Below, piece by piece: positions 35,124 through 45,522 of a DNA stretch of 64,000 nucleotides. A program made the translations under genes and the position numbers. The DNA is from Mesostigma viride. Lineage: Eukaryota; Streptophyta; Mesostigmatophyceae; Mesostigmatales; Mesostigmataceae. The notes under the pieces were generated by a model, which ran no database searches, was not told the origin of the DNA, and saw only the letters and a program-made list of their open reading frames with translations. The DNA is taken from contig RPFO01002315.1 of the NCBI GenBank assembly GCA_009746045.1, positions 21,625-85,624 on the forward strand. Reading direction: 5' to 3'. Each line of letters opens with the position of its first letter. Within the stretch, counting starts at the first letter, position 1.

Positions 35124-36189
35124 GTGTGTATGTCGGTGTGTGTGACAGTGTGTGTTTTCCCTATATCCGAACTATATAGCTTAATTCTTGTTACCGTCTG
35201 TCTCCCTCCATGCAGGTCTTCCTACTACAGATAGCCACGCTTCGATCCGTGCCGGCGCGTTCGCGTCTTTCCTCTCAGACAACTACCCTAGTCCTTCCAT
35301 GGCGTTGGATCGCCATGCGTCCAGGCATAGTTTTCTCACTTAATAGTCCTGCCATGCTTAATTTGGGGCCGCACACGTTGTTAATTTTGGTGCAGCAAGG
35401 GCTAATTAATTGTGGCCGTTATGGTGGACGTGGCCAGTAAATGGAGACCTTTATTGCCGTTGATATTCGGCGTGGCGGAGCTGGGCCGGTGGCAGCATGG
35501 AGAATTGGAGATCAACTCATGGAGCGATTGAGGAAAGGTATAGGCAGTAGCCCGGAGCGTAGCAGCGGCGGAACTGTGGAAATATTGCCTGACGTCGTGT
35601 GTGCGGTGAGATTGGTAGGCACTGCCTACTATCACCCGGACATTTCCTGTTACGGCACAGCCCGGAGCCGACCATGGAGGAGACGGGCCTTGCTGGCAGC
35701 GTATCAAGGGCGTGATATTACATGCACGGGAAAAAATGATGCCGACTAGAGTCTATATTCAGGGCGCGCGCGCGGCTCGCGTGGTGGTGACAACTGCAGC
35801 GTGACGGCCGAGGAGCTGAAGATGAAGGTCTAATCGTACATTTGGGCGACGTCTGGCGAGGTCGCCAATGTGATGCAGGAGGCCCACAACGCCGTCTGAA
35901 AGTGCCAAAAAACAGCCTTATAACTCCTGTACGATGCAAATATTGTCGAAACATGCTAGATCTTGGTAGGTAGCATGTTCAGGACACCAGTAGAAGGATT
36001 GCAACTTTCCGGAGTTACCGGACCTCAGCTGACCTATTTTTGGCATGTCTATTTTTAGCAGTTTTCCAGATTTTAATATAAACAAATACACTCTAATATG
36101 CAAATAAAGAGTTCTTGACCTGGCTGTTTGCAAGTAAGTTGATACTCGTGACTAATGACTGTACACAAGATCCGATGGTCATCCAACCG
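35124..36189. other. No recognisable gene
   Basis: Open frames at 35210-35750 have no recognisable family. A short plus-strand stretch (35797-35900) reads VTAEELKMKV, stop, SYIWATSGEVANVMQEAHNAV, stop, which looks like a decayed coding fragment of unknown origin. Confidence 0.4.
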
Positions 36190-36535
36190 CATTTGGTAAC
36201 AAAATGCCACCAAATGCTAGCAAAAATGTGCGTTTTTTGTATTTTTCATCACATTTCACTGCAGTTTCCATACAAGCTGTGCTCGGTTGAGCCTGGAAAC
36301 TTGTAGGCATCATTATTCTAGACATCCCACAAAATTCAGGTCCATCATAGGGTATTTGATGTCAGTTTGCTCACAAATGTCACCAAAAATGCACGTTTTT
36401 CGTATTTTTCATTCCATTTCATTGCAGTTTCCGTACAAGATGTGCTCTGTTGAGGCTGGAAACTTGCATGCATCTTTGCCATCATGATCTTAGACATTCC
36501 ACAAAAATTCAGGCCCATCATGTTCTATTTGGTAG
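36190..36535. repeat. Duplicated 163-bp unit
   Basis: Two diverged direct copies contain AAAAATG, GCGTTTTTYGTATTTTTCAT, then CATTTCAYTGCAGTTTCC and GAAACTTG. This may be a short satellite or a partial duplication. Confidence 0.8.
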
Positions 36536-36889
36536 AGTTATCAATGCCATACCTGCCAGTTTCCATTACAAATTCTTACCCATGGATGCGAAACTGCCAG
36601 TGTGGAATATCAAGGAGACAATCTGGTCAACTCAAATAACGTACATGACTCATTAAAACATGGAAACCATTCACGAGTGATATAAGACAACCTCCAGGAG
36701 ACATACATAAAAGTTCATTGATATAAACAGTGCTGGCTGACAATATTCACATGTGGCCATGTGGATGCTCACGCAATCTCTATTATACGGAGGAGCTTGC
36801 AGAAAAAAATATTGGCAGCTGTCGCATGCATGGCTAGAAAGGTTATTTTGCACGTGCACCCACAGCATGCCAAGTAATGTAGCTGCAAA

Positions 36890-39589
36890 TTACTCAACAA
36901 ACGGCATGGCGCTGATGCGTTTGCGCGCCCTCATCTCGGTATCGCTAGGAGGTAGTGGCACCTCGGCCATGCACAATCTCTGCCTGACCTTGTCAGCCTT
37001 CATGCACTGTGTCAACATGGACACCCCCATACCCTTGCCCTTGGCATCACAGCCAAGCTTTCGACGGTGGTTGGTGAAGCTCTTGGTGTCCTCCTTGCGC
37101 ATGTAGTGCATGTGCAAGTTACTAAGTGAGTGAGTGAGTGAGTGAGTGAGTGAGTGAGTGAGTGAGTGAGTGAGTGAGTGAGTGAGTGAGTGAGTGAGTG
37201 AGTGAGTGAGTGAGTGAGTGAGTGAGTGAGTGAGTGAGTGAGTGAGTGAGTGAGTGAGTGAGTGAGTGAGTGAGTGAGTGAGTGAGTGAGTGAGTGAGTG
37301 AGTGAGTGAGTGAGTGAGTGAGTGAGTGAGTGAGTGAGTGAGTGAGTGAGTGAGTGAGTGAGTGAGTGAGTGAGTGAGTGAGTGAGTGAGTGAGTGAGTG
37401 AGTGAGTGAGTGAGTGAGTGAGTGAGTGAGTGAGTGAGTGAGTGAGTGAGTGAGTGAGTGAGTGAGTGAGTGAGTGAGTGAGTGAGTGAGTGAGTGAGTG
37501 AGTGAGTGAGTGAGTGAGTGAGTGAGTGAGTGAGTGAGTGAGTGAGTGAGTGAGTGAGTGAGTGAGTGAGTGAGTGAGTGAGTGAGTGAGTGAGTGAGTG
37601 AGTGAGTGAGTGAGTGAGTGAGTGAGTGAGTGAGTGAGTGAGTGAGTGAGTGAGTGAGTGAGTGAGTGAGTGAGTGAGTGAGTGAGTGAGTGAGTGAGTG
37701 AGTGAGTGAGTGAGTGAGTGAGTGAGTGAGTGAGTGAGTGAGTGAGTGAGTGAGTGAGTGAGTGAGTGAGTGAGTGAGTGAGTGAGTGAGTGAGTGAGTG
37801 AGTGAGTGAGTGAGTGAGTGAGTGAGTGAGTGAGTGAGTGAGTGAGTGAGTGAGTGAGTGAGTGAGTGAGTGAGTGAGTGAGTGAGTGAGTGAGTGAGTG
37901 AGTGAGTGAGTGAGTGAGTGAGTGAGTGAGTGAGTGAGTGAGTGAGTGAGTGAGTGAGTGAGTGAGTGAGTGAGTGAGTGAGTGAGTGAGTGAGTGAGTG
38001 AGTGAGTGAGTGAGTGAGTGAGTGAGTGAGTGAGTGAGTGAGTGAGTGAGTGAGTGAGTGAGTGAGTGAGTGAGTGAGTGAGTGAGTGAGTGAGTGAGTG
38101 AGTGAGTGAGTGAGTGAGTGAGTGAGTGAGTGAGTGAGTGAGTGAGTGAGTGGGTGAGCCGGTGGGTGGGTGGGTGGGTGGGTGGGTGGGTGGGTGGGTG
38201 GGTGCATGGGTGGGTGGGTGGGTGGGTGGGTGGGTGGGTGGGTGGGTGGGTGGGCGGGTGGGTGGGTGGGTGGGTGGGTGGGTGGGTGGGTGGGTGGGTG
38301 GGTGGGTGCGTGGGTGGGTGGGTGGGTGGGTGGGTGGGTGGGTGGGTGGGTGGGTGGGTGGGTGCGTGGGTGCGTGGGTGGGTGGGTGCCTGGGTGCAGG
38401 TGCCTGGGTGGGTGCGTGGGTGGGTGCGTGGGTGTGTGGGTGCGTGGGTCACTGCGTGGGTGCGTGAGTGCGTGAGTGCGTGAGTGCGTGAGTGCGTGAG
38501 TGCGTGAGTGCGTGATCGAGTGAGTGAGTGGGTGGGTGGGTGGGTGGGTGGGTGGGTGGGTGGGTGGGTGGGTGGGTGGGTGGGTGGGTGGGTGGGTGGG
38601 TGGGTGGGTGGGTGGGTGGGTGGGTGGGTGGGTGGGTGGGTGGGTGGGTGGGTGGGTGGGTGGGTGGGTGGGTGGGTGGTGGGTGGGTGGGTGGGTGGGT
38701 GGGTGGGTGGGTGGGTGGGTGGGTGGGTGGGTGGGTGGGTGGGTGGGTGGGTGGGTGGGTGGGTGAGTGAGTGAGTGAGTGAGTGAGTGAGTGAGTCCAC
38801 GAGTGAGTGAGTCCACGAGTGAGTTCACGAGCGAGGGAGGGAGGGAGCTCCCTCCCTCCCTCGCTCGTGGATCTGGTCTAGGGAGGGAGGGAGGGAGGGA
38901 GGGAGGGAGGGAGGGAGGGAGGGAGGGAGGGAGGGAGGGAGGGAGGAGGGAGGGAGGGAGGGAGGAGGGAGGGAGGGAGGGAGGGAGGGAGGGAGGGAGG
39001 GAGGGAGGGAGGGAGGGAGGGAGGGAGGGAGGGAGGGAGGAGGGAGGGAGGAGGGAGGGAGGGAGGGAGGGAGGGAGGGAGGGAGGGAGGGGAGGGAGGG
39101 AGGGAGGGAGGAGGGAGGGAGGGAGGGAGGGAGGGAGGGAGGGAGTGGATCGGTCACTCACAGCAGTTTATTCCCACCCCAGCAGGGCCCCTCCCTCACA
39201 TCCGGCTGCAAAATCTGCTTGATGTCGCTTCTCTCTAGAATAAGCCGCACAGCCCTGATGCGAGCAAACGGCTCGCCATCATACTGTCGCTCACTGATGC
39301 TTTATACGCGCTTTCCGTAAGATGAAAACATGACGGAAAAGAGAGACTCGGGGAAAGGGGATACGGTGAAATACTTGTCTGCTACCATCCGGGGTTTCAA
39401 GAGCGAAGAAATTCGCACCTGAATGTGCACATACCACTCCGTCACGTCGACAACGGTCTTGCATCGCAACCGTGTCACAGACGCGGCAGCAAAAATTGCT
39501 GGCGGCATTGACATGCTCGCCGCAGTTAACGAACGTGCGGAGGTCCGTTTTAGCCCCTGACGCCATGGCGTCCTTGATGCCAAGAACGC
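36890..39589 (-). CDS. Gene of unknown function; last three exons joined in phase
   Basis: Exons (minus): 39589-39435 (VLGIKDAMASGAKTDLRTFV, then NCGEHVNAASNFCCRVCD), 39283-39162 (YDGEPFARIRAVRLILERSD, ending GGNKLL), 37121-36890 (NLHMHYMRKEDTKSF, ending MPFVE and a stop). Sites are TTTTGCAG acceptor, GTATGT donor, GACAG acceptor, GTGAGT donor and CACTTAG acceptor; all phases fit. I do not recognise the family. Visible features are a Cys-rich patch (C-x5-H, CC-x2-C-D) that might bind zinc, and a basic C-terminus. The intron between the last two exons is wholly tetranucleotide repeat. An upstream exon is needed (the acceptor is phase 1); the minus-strand frame at 40251-39988, rich in Arg and Gly, is a candidate but its donor phase was not matched. 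Confidence 0.55.
37122..39161. repeat. 2-kb tetranucleotide array occupying an entire intron
   Basis: Plus strand order: (GTGA)n of about 1020 bp, (GGGT)n with GTGC variants to 38460, a GTGC/GTGA patch, (GGGT)n to 38762, (GTGA)n, then a small palindrome GAGGGAGGGAGCTCCCTCCC at 38835-38860, and (GGGA)n to 39143. Read on the minus strand it starts GTGAGTGACC and ends CTCACTTAG, the 5' and 3' splice sites of the unknown gene. Confidence 0.95.
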
Positions 39590-39987
39590 CTGCAAAAGAC
39601 ACGATATCGGGCACAAAAGCACTTAAAAACGAATTACGGGTCTGCGACGCCTGGCCCAGCCTTGAAGTTGGATAAAAAATCGCGCCAGCTCGGTTAAAGC
39701 AAACTGAGCCGGTTATGAAAAAAGTGCTTCGGTCAAGGCCTTAAAAACTAAAAAATGCGTCGATTAGTGTCAAAAACCAGATGTTAGGGCGACTTTCATC
39801 GGGAAAATTTTTTTGCTGCAGGTTACTAGGTGGGGTCGAGAGAAAATCGGCGACAAAACAGGCACCCACCTGTGAATGACGCCAAAATGCCGAAGGACTC
39901 CGCAGAATTTGTGGCGAAAAAAATAACGGCAGTTAATATATGACCCTAGGAGCATACAATAAAATTTCCAGCCTCGATACTGCCTTT

Positions 39988-40251
39988 TTATTCGCTCACG
40001 ATAGCCTGCCAGGCCGCCATGCCTAGTGTCGGTGGAAATTCGGTCACCGTCGTGCACGCACACACCAAAAATCTCATTTCGCTGTTACGCCGCAAGCCTC
40101 TACCGCCACCTCTACCTCTACCCGGCCTGATGCTACCTAAACTAGTAAGGCCGCCTCTAGTTAAACCCCTAGCGAAAGACGAACGAGACGATCCAGATCT
40201 CAATGCATTTACGTATGTGCTACTGTAATACGCCATAAGCCATTTACACAA
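39988..40251 (-). CDS. Possible N-terminal exon of the unknown gene, Arg/Gly-rich
   Basis: The open frame starts MAYYSSTYVNALRSGSSRSS (second Met of the frame) and runs through RPGRGRGGGRGLRRN before MRFLVCACTTV. The RGG-type stretch suggests RNA binding if it is real. Position and strand suit the 5' end of the gene at 36890-39589, but I could not find a donor in the required phase. Confidence 0.25.
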   Translation of the reverse strand: MCKWLMAYYSSTYVNALRSGSSRSSFARGLTRGGLTSLGSIRPGRGRGGGRGLRRNSEMRFLVCACTTVTEFPPTLGMAAWQAIVSE

Positions 40252-40542
40252 ACCCGTTTACTCCAGGAATAGAGGAAGGAAACACAACTACACTGCCATG
40301 ACCCAAGCTAATATGTGTTAATTCATTTAACACACGCCGAGTGACCACACAAGGAGTGGAACGTGCATAAATGGTCACCAACGGTCCAGCAGGCTCGGGC
40401 CGACCTGGCCCTCGCCTTCAGAAACACAGAAACACAGGCAGGTGCACAGATGCACGCCGGTCCACTACATTCTACCAAAGGATAAGGACCACTAATAAAG
40501 TACGCGGCGCGGCGCCCAAAAGCACCCAATGTACCACGGTAC

Positions 40543-40654
40543 TGTTACGAGGACAATTGTGTCCCGGCTAGAACTACACGTAAACCTAGGAACAACCGAG
40601 GCCAAGGACCTAATTTACGTCCGTAACTACAACGAATTGTTACGCGACGTAACA
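40543..40654 (-). repeat. Putative short 3' LTR of the gypsy element
   Basis: The segment begins TGTTACGAGG and ends GACGTAACA, giving perfect TGTTAC/GTAACA ends. On the minus strand it directly follows a polypurine tract (complement of 40655-40672, a C run). At 112 bp it is very short for a gypsy LTR. The other LTR is outside the window, so it cannot be confirmed by comparison. Confidence 0.5.
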
Positions 40655-41028
40655 CCTCCCCCCCCCACAAAAGGTAGGGAGCCCTCTCCCTACGCACAGG
40701 GAGGAAACCAAAGGGGTAGGAAAAACCTAATGCACCCAGCACACACCAACACAATCGATAGACCATCCCAGATACAAAGCACCAATAGTTCACACGGTCT
40801 CCACCACCACGCCGGGTGGTGTAGGGTTAGCCAGCACCAAGCCTGGTGGGAGGTTCCCCTAACTGCCTGGAACGGAGTCCTTGCCGGGGGGGACGGCACT
40901 GGGCAGGACACACAGAGTAAACACATCAGTACCAAGGACCAAGAACAGCCAATCAACTGGCCAGAATATGAGCGCGACTCTATATACCGGAGGGACAACA
41001 CCCTCAGGTCGGGCCTAAGGCCCTCTAT

Positions 41029-44000
41029 CTAGTTGCCATCCGTCTGATAAGTGCCACGAGAGGCCAGCAGAACCTCCAGGTATGCCTGGTAGTGGGCCAC
41101 ATCCTCGGCATTGTCATGCCTATCTACAGTGAGGAAAACATCGGCCCACACGCCATCAGGAAAAAGGCCCAGAAAGGCCCAGTAGTACCTATGCTGCGTA
41201 AGAACGACCTGGCCACGGGCCCAGTCCAGGAAACCACAGGCAAAGAGGCGAAGGAAAGGCTCTACCGCGATCAAACAGAGGGCCCGCAGGAGGAGGCGAT
41301 GGTACCGGATCCGAGGGCGCAAACCCGTCGGGAAGAACAGATCTACCAGGGGCTCCACGTTAGACGGCCACATCCGGATGTGCCGAACCTTTCGGGAGCG
41401 CCACCGACGAGCACACTGTCGCGACCCGAATGTCTCTAGGTAGTCGCTGGCCCGAGGAGGAGGGTGACCACGGGAGTCTAGACCCTGGCCCGGGATGGGC
41501 GCTGGACGACGGGCATCCCACTCCAGGATGGGCTGGAGAACCGTGCTGTACGTAGCACCCGGTACCGCAGGAAACTCTACCGTAAGGGCATCCGAAGCCA
41601 TAATGCCCAGAGGCGGAGGGTAAGCCCACTGGAACCCACCGTAGGTGTCCAAGTCGTTGTGACGCCTAGCCCATGCAGCGATACAGAACGCGCCGAACCA
41701 GGATCTCACCCTGGAACACAGGATCAGCTAAAATAACCATGTCGAAAGGGGGCCGATCAGTCTCAATGGGTAGGCCACGGTCCCGCGGCGCCCGACACAC
41801 CTGGGAGAACCCGTAGGACATGGACGAAATGGCAAGCTCGGCGGAGGCGCGCGGCAGGTCACACTGTCGGCAGGCGAGTGCGGACATACCATACCCAGGA
41901 ACGGGTGTGTCGCGCGTCTCCGGCGTCGCATGCACCATGCACAGAAGGGGCCCTGTCCCGATCACCCTGGGACAACTCCCGGAGGGAATCAGCAGCGCGG
42001 GTGGCGCGAGGATCCTGACCGGTGGACCGAACAACCGCAGCCAAAGACCGCGAGGCCGAAGGGGCAGGGGCCGAAGCAGGGGTAGGAGCCGACCAGTGAA
42101 CAGCCATACGGCGTATAATACGCCGTATGGCGCGTATTATACGCCATACGCAAGATTTCCGTATGGAAATGGGAAAAAAAATACGCACTGCGTATTTTTT
42201 GCGTATTTTTTGCGTATTGCGTATTTTTTGCGTATTTTTGGCGTATGAACCTCGTTCGAAGTAGCTTCTGGCATCATTTTGGACGGCACGTGGAGCCGGA
42301 ACTAGATGCAGGTGCCAAGCTGGCCGAGCATGTACGACTGTACGTGCATTGCTGCAGATTGCTGCGTGTCGGACTAGGGTCTAGGAGACGAAGGACGAGG
42401 AAATTAGGTGACGAAGTTATGTTGTCTGCCAACAAGGGCGCGCATCTGGCACCTAACATTTAATCGTAGCACAATTGACATCCAGGCACCATGGCTAGCG
42501 ACGGTGATGGTGTGGGTCTATGGAACACGATGATAATGGGGCCGACGAGATGCAGGCCGTATTCGAGACTGTCTGGACACACATCGTGAAAACAGACTCT
42601 CAACAAGAAAGGGCAGCCGACAGATCAACTACTAGCTCAGTGACGTGCACACTTTTGGATACAAAATTCTCGGGTTCTACCACCCGAGCAAGGCTAGCAC
42701 CCGCCATATCATGGGCGCTACGTATGCGAAGGAGGCAAGAGTGAGCGAGTGCAAGAGACCGCCGGAGGCATTACGTCGCAGGCTGCGGGGTATTTGGTGT
42801 GACTCGCGATGCACATAAATGCCTTATTTAGCCATGCAGGCTGCTGCTAGCCAGCCACCGTACCATATGTGTTAATGGTTTAGGGAAGCTGGGTCGGGTT
42901 GCTGGCATGCATGCTATCCTGCACGCTAGCCACATTGTTGGCAGCCCGTATGGATTCTTGCTTCATGTAGATCAATATTGCATGGTGGCCTACCACGAGT
43001 AGGCAAGATGTCTGTTTCTGGCACAATGTCTTATTACTTTTGGCAAGTTGGCCGACTGACCATGTGCAGTATTTCAGTCCTAGTATAGCCATTCCATGCA
43101 GTGATGGCATGGTTTTTTAACTTCAACATACAGTAATGGTGGCAGCGATCTCTATACCACTGCAAGTGTCAATGTGCATGCATATCTACTTGTGTTATTA
43201 TCCTTTTCAGGTGTGCACTGATTGTGCATACAACTTTGTTATTTTGTGCTATTTACAGACATTATTAATAACAACAGATGTACAATGCTTGTATTTGTAG
43301 GCATGCAGCGACGGCAACGGCAATATTATGTGATGATGTGTTAAATAAAGGCAAGTGGTGTTGCAAGAACACAAAAAAAACATGCCTGATTGGTCAGAAT
43401 GTTGAAGAACCCCCTGAACCATGCAAAAAACAGCATTTTCAAGAGTCCCCGTATGGTTTGCGTATTATACCCCGTATGGCGTATTATACACCATACACAA
43501 GGGCCCCGTATGGCTGCGTATTGCGTATGGCTGTACACTGGAGCCGACACCGACGCAGGCGGCACCGGTACAACAGGAGGTCGCGCCGGACCCGAAGCCA
43601 GAGGGGGCCGTGACGGACCCGCCACCGCAACTGGCGCGCCGGTCTCCGTTGCCGGCGCACCCTCAGGCCACATATTGAAAATAGGGCCCGTAGGGACAGG
43701 TAGTCCGGCATAAGATTGGTTGCCATCCAAGCTCCAGTCGGGCACCGGAATCCTCTGCGGGGGACCACCCTCCCAAAGCCTGGGATGATCGCCCGTGTCA
43801 CTAAAGAAACCCCGCACTGGCTGCGCTGGCGCAGCGGGCGGCCCAGAGGCGGCGACGGCGGGCACAGCCGCTGGGGCGGAAGACTCGCGTCGCGGCGCGG
43901 AAACGTCGGTCGCAGGCGCAGAGGCAACCAGAGGCGTCGGAGCCGCAGCAACCGAGGAAACCGCAGCTACCGAAGGCTCGTGCGGAGCAGGCGAAACCAT

Positions 44001-44820
44001 AGGTGCCGAAACAACCGAAGGGGTAGGGGGCGCAGACACGACAGACACCCCACCTGGCGTGGCCGGGGCCTGCGCTTGGGCCGCCATGAAGGCCCCGAAC
44101 GCCGTGGTCAGGGACTGAATCTGGGCCTGCATCGCCGAAACAGTCGCCGAGAGATGATCAGGCTCGCGCTCCAAACCCAAAGGGGTAGGCTCCACTGACG
44201 CACGCCGGGTCGACCGTGGTGACGACGGGACAGGGGAGGGAGCCGACGCTGAGGAGGAGGACGCTGCACTTGAGGCTGAATACTCTGGAGTGTACTGTGC
44301 CTCGACTGGGGCGTCCGTAGGGGAAGGGTCACCAACTGCTACTCCCGCTGACTGGTCTGCGATTTCCATGAACTCTACTGCCCGTAGGAGGTCGCAGGGG
44401 TTGTCATCTACTTCTGCCTCACCCTCGCCCGGAAGCCAGGGGAACACATCCCGTAGGCAGGAGCGGCCCACAGGGGTAGAAAGGTAGGAGAACACCCGGG
44501 AGCACTGGAGGACCGCGGCTATCTGTCCCAAGGCTGGACAGCGGGAGCCACATCCTAACAGACAATGCCCGGCATCGTCGAACCCGTGCAAAACTAGCTG
44601 CCAGGTGCGGGTCATCAGGGGATGGGCCGTACCACGCGACCCCAAAGAGAGCAGCCCTGACTAAATTCGCATGCTGGGCCTGGAGGGCCGGCTGCACGAT
44701 GCCACCCGGATGGCTGGACCGTGACACCCAGCGGCCCGGAAGGGCCTCGAAGTAAAGCTCAGGGTCCGGTGATGGCGGGGGCGGCAGCGGGCTCTCCGCC
44801 GGAGGGGTAGGCTCCGACAT
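41029..44820 (-). pseudogene. Long additional ORF downstream of gypsy pol, interrupted by a hAT-type element
   Basis: It starts about 75 bp after the chromodomain stop with MSEPTPPAESPLPPPPSPDP and then LYFEALPGRWVSRSS. A one-base slip leads to TWQLVLHGFDDAGHCLLGCG, then an acidic and Ser/Ala/Pro-rich region, a coiled-coil-like stretch (LSATVSAMQAQIQSLTTAF) and Pro/Ala-rich DNA up to the hAT-type insertion. Beyond it, GMSALACRQCDLPRASAELA and, after another slip, SWFGAFCIAAWARRHND continue to a stop at 41029. About 780 codons in total. I recognise no domain. The coiled coil and Pro-richness recall gag proteins, which would be an unusual place for gag. Confidence 0.5.
42094..43540. mobile_element. 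Non-autonomous hAT-type DNA transposon, 1447 bp, TSD GAGCCGAC
   Basis: Ends are CAGTGAACAGCCATACG and, inverted, CAGTGTACAGCCATACG. They are flanked by identical 8-bp duplications GAGCCGAC at 42086-42093 and 43541-43548. Subterminal repeats of GCGTATTTTTT and GGCGTATTATACGCC-like palindromes lie at both ends. No transposase is visible; the internal frame at 42520-42744 has no match I recognise. An 8-bp TSD with CA(G)-starting TIRs is the hAT hallmark. Confidence 0.85.
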
Positions 44821-44896
44821 GACGGCTGCGGAGGGGAGGGGACAACCAACCACCCGTCGACAGCAGACATAACATAAGAGAGGAGAAGGTCTACAA

Positions 44897-45522
44897 CTAG
44901 AGCTTATGCAGGGTTTTATACTCCTGCAAAAGGCGACTACACCCATCTAGCTCACTCTCCGTATACCAGACTTTATCTACCTCACTACGAGCATACATCC
45001 ATTTCACCTTATACTGGCGCTGGGTACCGCGGCCCTTTTTGATATCTCTATAGGCCACGATACCCTCTACCTCGTCCTCTACCTCACCAGTATCAGGATT
45101 ATGCTCTAAAGAGGCAGGGGCTAATTCTCTACCAGCGAACGTGCTTTGATGATAAAGCTTCAGCTGGCTTCTATGAAAGGTGCGCGAATGGGTCTGCCAA
45201 GAGGTAGGGATATCTATCTCATACAAGAAATTACCTACTCTAGACAACACACGGAAGGGTCCTAGGAAGGCGGGCCTAAGTTTCACTTCAAGTTCAGCTT
45301 CGAACTTGTGAGCGAATCGGCCAACACGGGGGCCTTCTACTAAGACTAAATCTCCTATTTCTATCTCAGGAGCTCTTCTATCTAATGAGGCACGCAACCT
45401 AGCAAGGTACTTGGCCTGCGCCCTATGGTACCCTGCAATAGCGTTGTCGTGTGCATTCTTCATCTTATCTAATAACGCCTGCACACCTTCTACGGTATCC
45501 CGGGACACATCATCCTTGTCCC
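44897..45522 (-). pseudogene. Gypsy integrase C-terminal domain with chromodomain
   Basis: Contains the integrase C-terminal barrel (EIGDLVLVEGPRVGRFAHKF, then RPAFLGPFRVLSRVGNFLYE with the GPF core, and HRSQLKLYH). A chromodomain follows: VEGIVAYRDIKKGRG, QYKVKWMYARSEVDKVWYTE, CSRLLQEYKTL. Chromodomains target integration to modified histones in chromoviruses. The stop is at 44897. The frame runs into the piggyBac insertion at TTAA 45523-45526 and continues on its far side at 47967. Confidence 0.9.

Noticed and set aside
36890-39161. Minus-strand 636- and 679-codon frames of THSL/THPP repeats
   Set aside because: Repeat artefacts. Only the terminal 76 codons (36890-37121) look like a genuine exon.
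40529-41032. Plus-strand ORF of 167 codons
   Set aside because: It overlaps the LTR and untranslated end of a minus-strand gypsy element and shows no domain.
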